Source of the DNA: Candidatus Eisenbacteria bacterium
GTDB taxonomy: Bacteria; Orphanbacterota; Orphanbacteria; Orphanbacterales; Orphanbacteraceae
Assembly: GCA_016867715.1 (NCBI GenBank)
Contig: VGIW01000013.1
Coordinates: 1 to 53,743, forward strand
Direction of reading: 5' to 3'
DNA length: 53,743 nucleotides
The notes beneath the pieces were generated by a model. That model was not told the DNA's origin. It was given only the letters and a program-made list of their open reading frames with translations, and did not search any database. The position numbers and the translations under genes were made by a program. Positions 51,232-53,743 of this stretch are shown one piece after another; position 1 is the first letter of the stretch, and every line of letters begins with the position of its first letter.

Positions 51232-52350
51232 ATGAGCACGAAGAAGAAACCCGCGGTTCTGCACATCGCCGACAGCATGACGAGCGCCGATCTCCTCTAC
51301 CTGACCCGTTTCCCGAGCGGCGACCCGTTCATCTATTTGCAGTCCGGGGGCAAGACGACGATCGCAGTGACCGACTTCGAGGTCGGCCGCGCCTCCTCCG
51401 AATCGATCGCCGACGAAGTCCTCCCCTTCTCCCGCCTCCACGAGCTGGCGGGGAAGGCCGATCTCGTCTCCGCCGCCGCGGCCCTTCTCAAATGGAAGAA
51501 GATCCGCCAGGTCGAGGTCCCCTCGCAGTTCGCGGTCGGCGCGGCCGAGGAACTCCGCAAGCTAGGGGTGATAACCCGCGTGAAGCCCGACCCGTTCGTC
51601 CCCGAGCGGCAGACAAAGACCTCTCGCGAAGTCCGCATGATCACGGACGTGCAAAGGAAGACCGAGAAGGCGATGGAGAACGCAATTCACTGGATCGCCT
51701 CCGCATCGGTCCGCCGCGGAACGCTCTACGTGGGCGGCCGCCCCCTCACCGCCGAGATGGTGCGCAAGCGAATCCATCTCGACCTGATGGAGGAGGATTG
51801 CCTCGGCGCCTCGACGATCGTCGCCTGCGGCGACCAGGCCGTCGATCCGCACAACATCGGGATCGGCCCGCTCAAGGCGAACACGCCGATCGTGATCGAC
51901 ATCTTCCCGCGCTCGCAGGCCACCTACTACTTCGCCGACATCACAAGGACGGTCGTCAAGGGGAAAGCTTCGGAGACGGTGAAGAAGATGTTCCGCACCG
52001 TGCGCGAGGGACAAAGAATCGCGTTCTCGATGATTCGGCCCGGCGTGCGCGCCGATAAGGTCCACGAGGCGATCGTCGAGTACTTTCAGTCGGAAGGTTT
52101 CAAGACCGGCATTCAAGGCGGCAAGCTGCAAGGGTTCATCCACGGAACCGGACACGGGCTGGGACTCGAAATCCATGAGCCCCCGCGCGTCTCGAAAGTG
52201 CAGCTCCAGCTTCAGACGGGGAACGTGGTGACGGTGGAGCCGGGTCTCTACTACAAGGGACACGGAGGCGTTCGCCTCGAGGACGTGGCGCTCGTCACGC
52301 CTCAGGGGAACCGGAACCTCACGCGCGCTCCCAAGATCCTCGAGGTGTAG
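51232..52350 (+). CDS. M24-family metallopeptidase (Xaa-Pro aminopeptidase-like)
   Basis: This 372-residue protein has a creatinase-type N-terminal domain (residues 1-130) and a pita-bread catalytic domain with all five metal ligands: D223 (VIDIFPR), D236 (FADITRT), H308 (GTGHGLG), E336 (TVEPGLYY) and E350 (VRLEDVAL). The HGTGHGLGLEIHE segment is typical of prolidases and aminopeptidase P. It removes residues ahead of proline from peptides. The ribosome binding site upstream (GAAGGCGGA) is modest. Confidence 0.9.
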   Translation: MSTKKKPAVLHIADSMTSADLLYLTRFPSGDPFIYLQSGGKTTIAVTDFEVGRASSESIADEVLPFSRLHELAGKADLVSAAAALLKWKKIRQVEVPSQFAVGAAEELRKLGVITRVKPDPFVPERQTKTSREVRMITDVQRKTEKAMENAIHWIASASVRRGTLYVGGRPLTAEMVRKRIHLDLMEEDCLGASTIVACGDQAVDPHNIGIGPLKANTPIVIDIFPRSQATYYFADITRTVVKGKASETVKKMFRTVREGQRIAFSMIRPGVRADKVHEAIVEYFQSEGFKTGIQGGKLQGFIHGTGHGLGLEIHEPPRVSKVQLQLQTGNVVTVEPGLYYKGHGGVRLEDVALVTPQGNRNLTRAPKILEV

Positions 52351-52367
52351 AGAGCCCCGGCCGTTTC

Positions 52368-52396
52368 TTGACGAGGCCCTCGGCGTGCCATAGATT
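52368..52396 (+). promoter_or_regulatory. Sigma70-like promoter for the second metallo-beta-lactamase gene
   Basis: TTGACG (52368-52373) and TAGATT (52391-52396) are exactly 17 bases apart. The start near 52403 leaves a leader of about 115 bases. Confidence 0.55.
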
Positions 52397-52518
52397 CAAC
52401 AGGGAGCGCGCGCATCCCGAGGGAGCAAGCCGCTTCTCGGACGCGGAGACGGCAAGCCGGCCTTCGCGCTGAGCCGCGAGGGGACACCGGACGTGCGGCG
52501 CATCGAGAGGAGCGGAGG

Positions 52519-53199
52519 ATGGCGAACGAACCGCGGGAGACGCCGGGCGATCGGATCGAGGTCGCGCGGATCGTGGTCGGCCCCTTCCAGGAGAACTGCT
52601 TTCTGGTGCGGGAGGCCGGAGGCTCGGGATGCGTCGTCGTCGATCCGGGCGACGAAGCGGACCGGATCGCGGAACGGATCGATGAGAGGGGATGGAAGCC
52701 GGTCGCGATCGTGAACACGCACGCCCATCTCGATCACATCGGCGGTATTCAAGAGCTCAAGGAGAAATACGGCATCCCGCTCCTTCTTCACGAGGCGGAC
52801 GAGCCGCTTCTTCGCTCGGCGCCCGAGCACGCGCGCTTCTTCGGCGTGGCGGAGCCGACCGTCCCCGCCGTGGACCGCCGTCTCTCCGACGGAGACGTGC
52901 TCGACTTCGGCGGGATCCGGCTCGAGGTTCTGCACACGCCGGGCCACTCGCCCGGAAGCGTCAGCCTCGTCGCCGGCGGACGCGTCTTCGTGGGGGACAC
53001 TCTCTTCGAGGGATCGATCGGCAGAACCGATCTCCCGGGGGGTTCGCACGGGACTTTGCTCCGCTCGATCCGCAGGCGGCTCTTCGCGCTGCCGGACGAA
53101 GCGATCGTCCACTGCGGGCACGGACCCGACACAACGATCGGCCGCGAGAGACGATCGAACCCGTTTCTCCGGGAATCGTCGGTGGGAACGATCGAGTAG
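52519..53199 (+). CDS. Metallo-beta-lactamase-fold hydrolase (hydroxyacylglutathione hydrolase-like)
   Basis: This 226-residue protein has NTHAHLDHIGG with the HxHxDH metal site, LHTPGHSPGSVSLV, VGDTLFEGSIGRTDLPGGS and HCGHGPDTTIGRERRSNPFL. The GRTDLPGG segment and its length match the widespread small MBL/glyoxalase II-like family found in most bacteria. It hydrolyses thioesters in relatives; the substrate is unproven. The ATG at 52519 is directly preceded by GGAGCGGAGG, so the ribosome binding site is close. A hairpin follows its stop. Confidence 0.88.
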   Translation: MANEPRETPGDRIEVARIVVGPFQENCFLVREAGGSGCVVVDPGDEADRIAERIDERGWKPVAIVNTHAHLDHIGGIQELKEKYGIPLLLHEADEPLLRSAPEHARFFGVAEPTVPAVDRRLSDGDVLDFGGIRLEVLHTPGHSPGSVSLVAGGRVFVGDTLFEGSIGRTDLPGGSHGTLLRSIRRRLFALPDEAIVHCGHGPDTTIGRERRSNPFLRESSVGTIE

Positions 53200-53215
53200 A
53201 CGCCCTTCCGGGCGT
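53200..53215 (+). terminator. Small hairpin after the metallo-beta-lactamase gene
   Basis: ACGCCC and GGGCGT form a 6-bp stem around TTCC, followed by TTCGCG, at the end of the gene. The T tail is short, so termination may be weak. A related GCCC/GGGC pair lies at 53270-53279, just before the ferritin gene. Confidence 0.4.
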
Positions 53216-53292
53216 TTCGCGATAACAAGCGCGCGACTCGGGAAACGGATTCCCGTTCGCGCACGACGCCCGAAAGGGCGAAGGAGATGTCG

Positions 53293-53743
53293 ATGCTGAA
53301 GAAATCGATGGAAAAGGCGCTCAACAAGCAGATGAACGACGAGTTCGCATCCGCGTATCTCTATCTCTCCATGGCTTCCTACTTCGAAAACCGCAACCTG
53401 AAGGGTTTCGGGCACTGGATGCACGCCCAGACCAAAGAGGAAACCGAACACGGAATGAAGTTCTTCCACTTCATTCTCGACCGGGGCGGGAAGCCGATTC
53501 TCGACGCGATCGAGACCCCGCCTTCGTCGTGGAAGTCGCCTCTCGATGCGTTCCAGGCCATCTACGCGCACGAGCAGAAGGTCACCGCCGGGATTCACAA
53601 GCTCCTCGACCTCGCGGCGAAGGAAGGGGATCACCCCGCGCACGCCTTCCTCCAGTGGTTCGTCGCCGAGCAGGTCGAGGAGGAAGCGTCGGCGGACGAG
53701 GTCGTCCAGAAGCTGAAGATGATCGGCGACATGGTTCCCGGGA
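53293..53743 (+). CDS. Bacterial non-haem ferritin, 5' part (runs off the right edge)
   Basis: The frame from the ATG at 53293 is open for 150 codons to the window end. All ferroxidase ligands of FtnA fall at the textbook positions: E17, E50, H53, E94, Q127 and E130. The four-helix segments MNDEFASAYLYLSM, EETEHGMKFF and AEQVEEEASADEVV are typical. Ferritin oxidises and stores iron in a 24-subunit shell. Of two in-frame ATGs, the second is chosen because AAGGAG (53281-53286) is 6 bases from it but touches the first. Only about 15-20 residues should be missing at the C-terminus. Confidence 0.92.
   Translation, partial: MLKKSMEKALNKQMNDEFASAYLYLSMASYFENRNLKGFGHWMHAQTKEETEHGMKFFHFILDRGGKPILDAIETPPSSWKSPLDAFQAIYAHEQKVTAGIHKLLDLAAKEGDHPAHAFLQWFVAEQVEEEASADEVVQKLKMIGDMVPG

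Overview
The window is GC-rich bacterial chromosome with about 51 protein genes, most of them in tightly packed operons with 4-base ATGA/GTGA/TTGA overlaps. My best guess at the source is an uncultured FCB-group bacterium such as Candidatus Eisenbacteria. This is inference from three things: secreted proteins ending in FlgD-like C-terminal sorting domains, an NADH-module-less complex I operon, and a Ccm cluster with an atypical CcmE. No rRNA, complete tRNA or CRISPR array was seen.

Layout. 1-2600: the 5' part of a secreted beta-helix protein (minus strand, runs off the left edge), a structured-RNA-like stretch with a tRNA-like motif and pseudoknot potential, and the C-terminal remnant of an IS110-family transposase. 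2606-5592: a 14-repeat beta-propeller surface protein and a DedA membrane protein. 5593-6111: intergenic hairpin repeats, one of which recurs near 51.1 kb. 6112-9276: thiamine thiazole genes thiG-thiH-thiS, a GIY-YIG protein and a ThiE/TenI-like gene. 9273-16303: mtgA, an acyl-CoA dehydrogenase, a phosphoesterase and two tandem B12-type radical SAM genes. 16581-19490: a SPASM-type radical SAM gene, a metallo-beta-lactamase gene, queF and aqpZ, the last flanked by REP-like inverted repeats.

20116-22617 holds the most novel item: three tandem paralogues of about 200 residues, each exported and built from two Cys/His modules with a dockerin-like DNxDG loop. No family name could be assigned. 22675-30036 is a nine-gene minus-strand cytochrome c maturation operon (ccmE-F-I-like-unknown-A-B-C-D-rhodanese). 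Its CcmE has Cys where the classical haem-binding His lies, and no CcmG or CcmH is visible. 30125-35714: nrnA, a secreted phosphoesterase, pepA and trxB.

35907-47354 is an operon for an 11-subunit complex I (nuoABCDHIJKLMN, no nuoEFG) followed by a Nudix hydrolase and a phosphoglycolate phosphatase. 47483-53743: an SLC13-type transporter with RCK_C domains, a DUF21/CBS protein, a decayed methyltransferase, the second hairpin repeat, an M24 peptidase, a second metallo-beta-lactamase gene and the 5' part of a ferritin gene.

The ccm and nuo clusters together indicate a membrane respiratory chain with c-type cytochromes. The absence of NuoEFG leaves the electron donor of complex I open.
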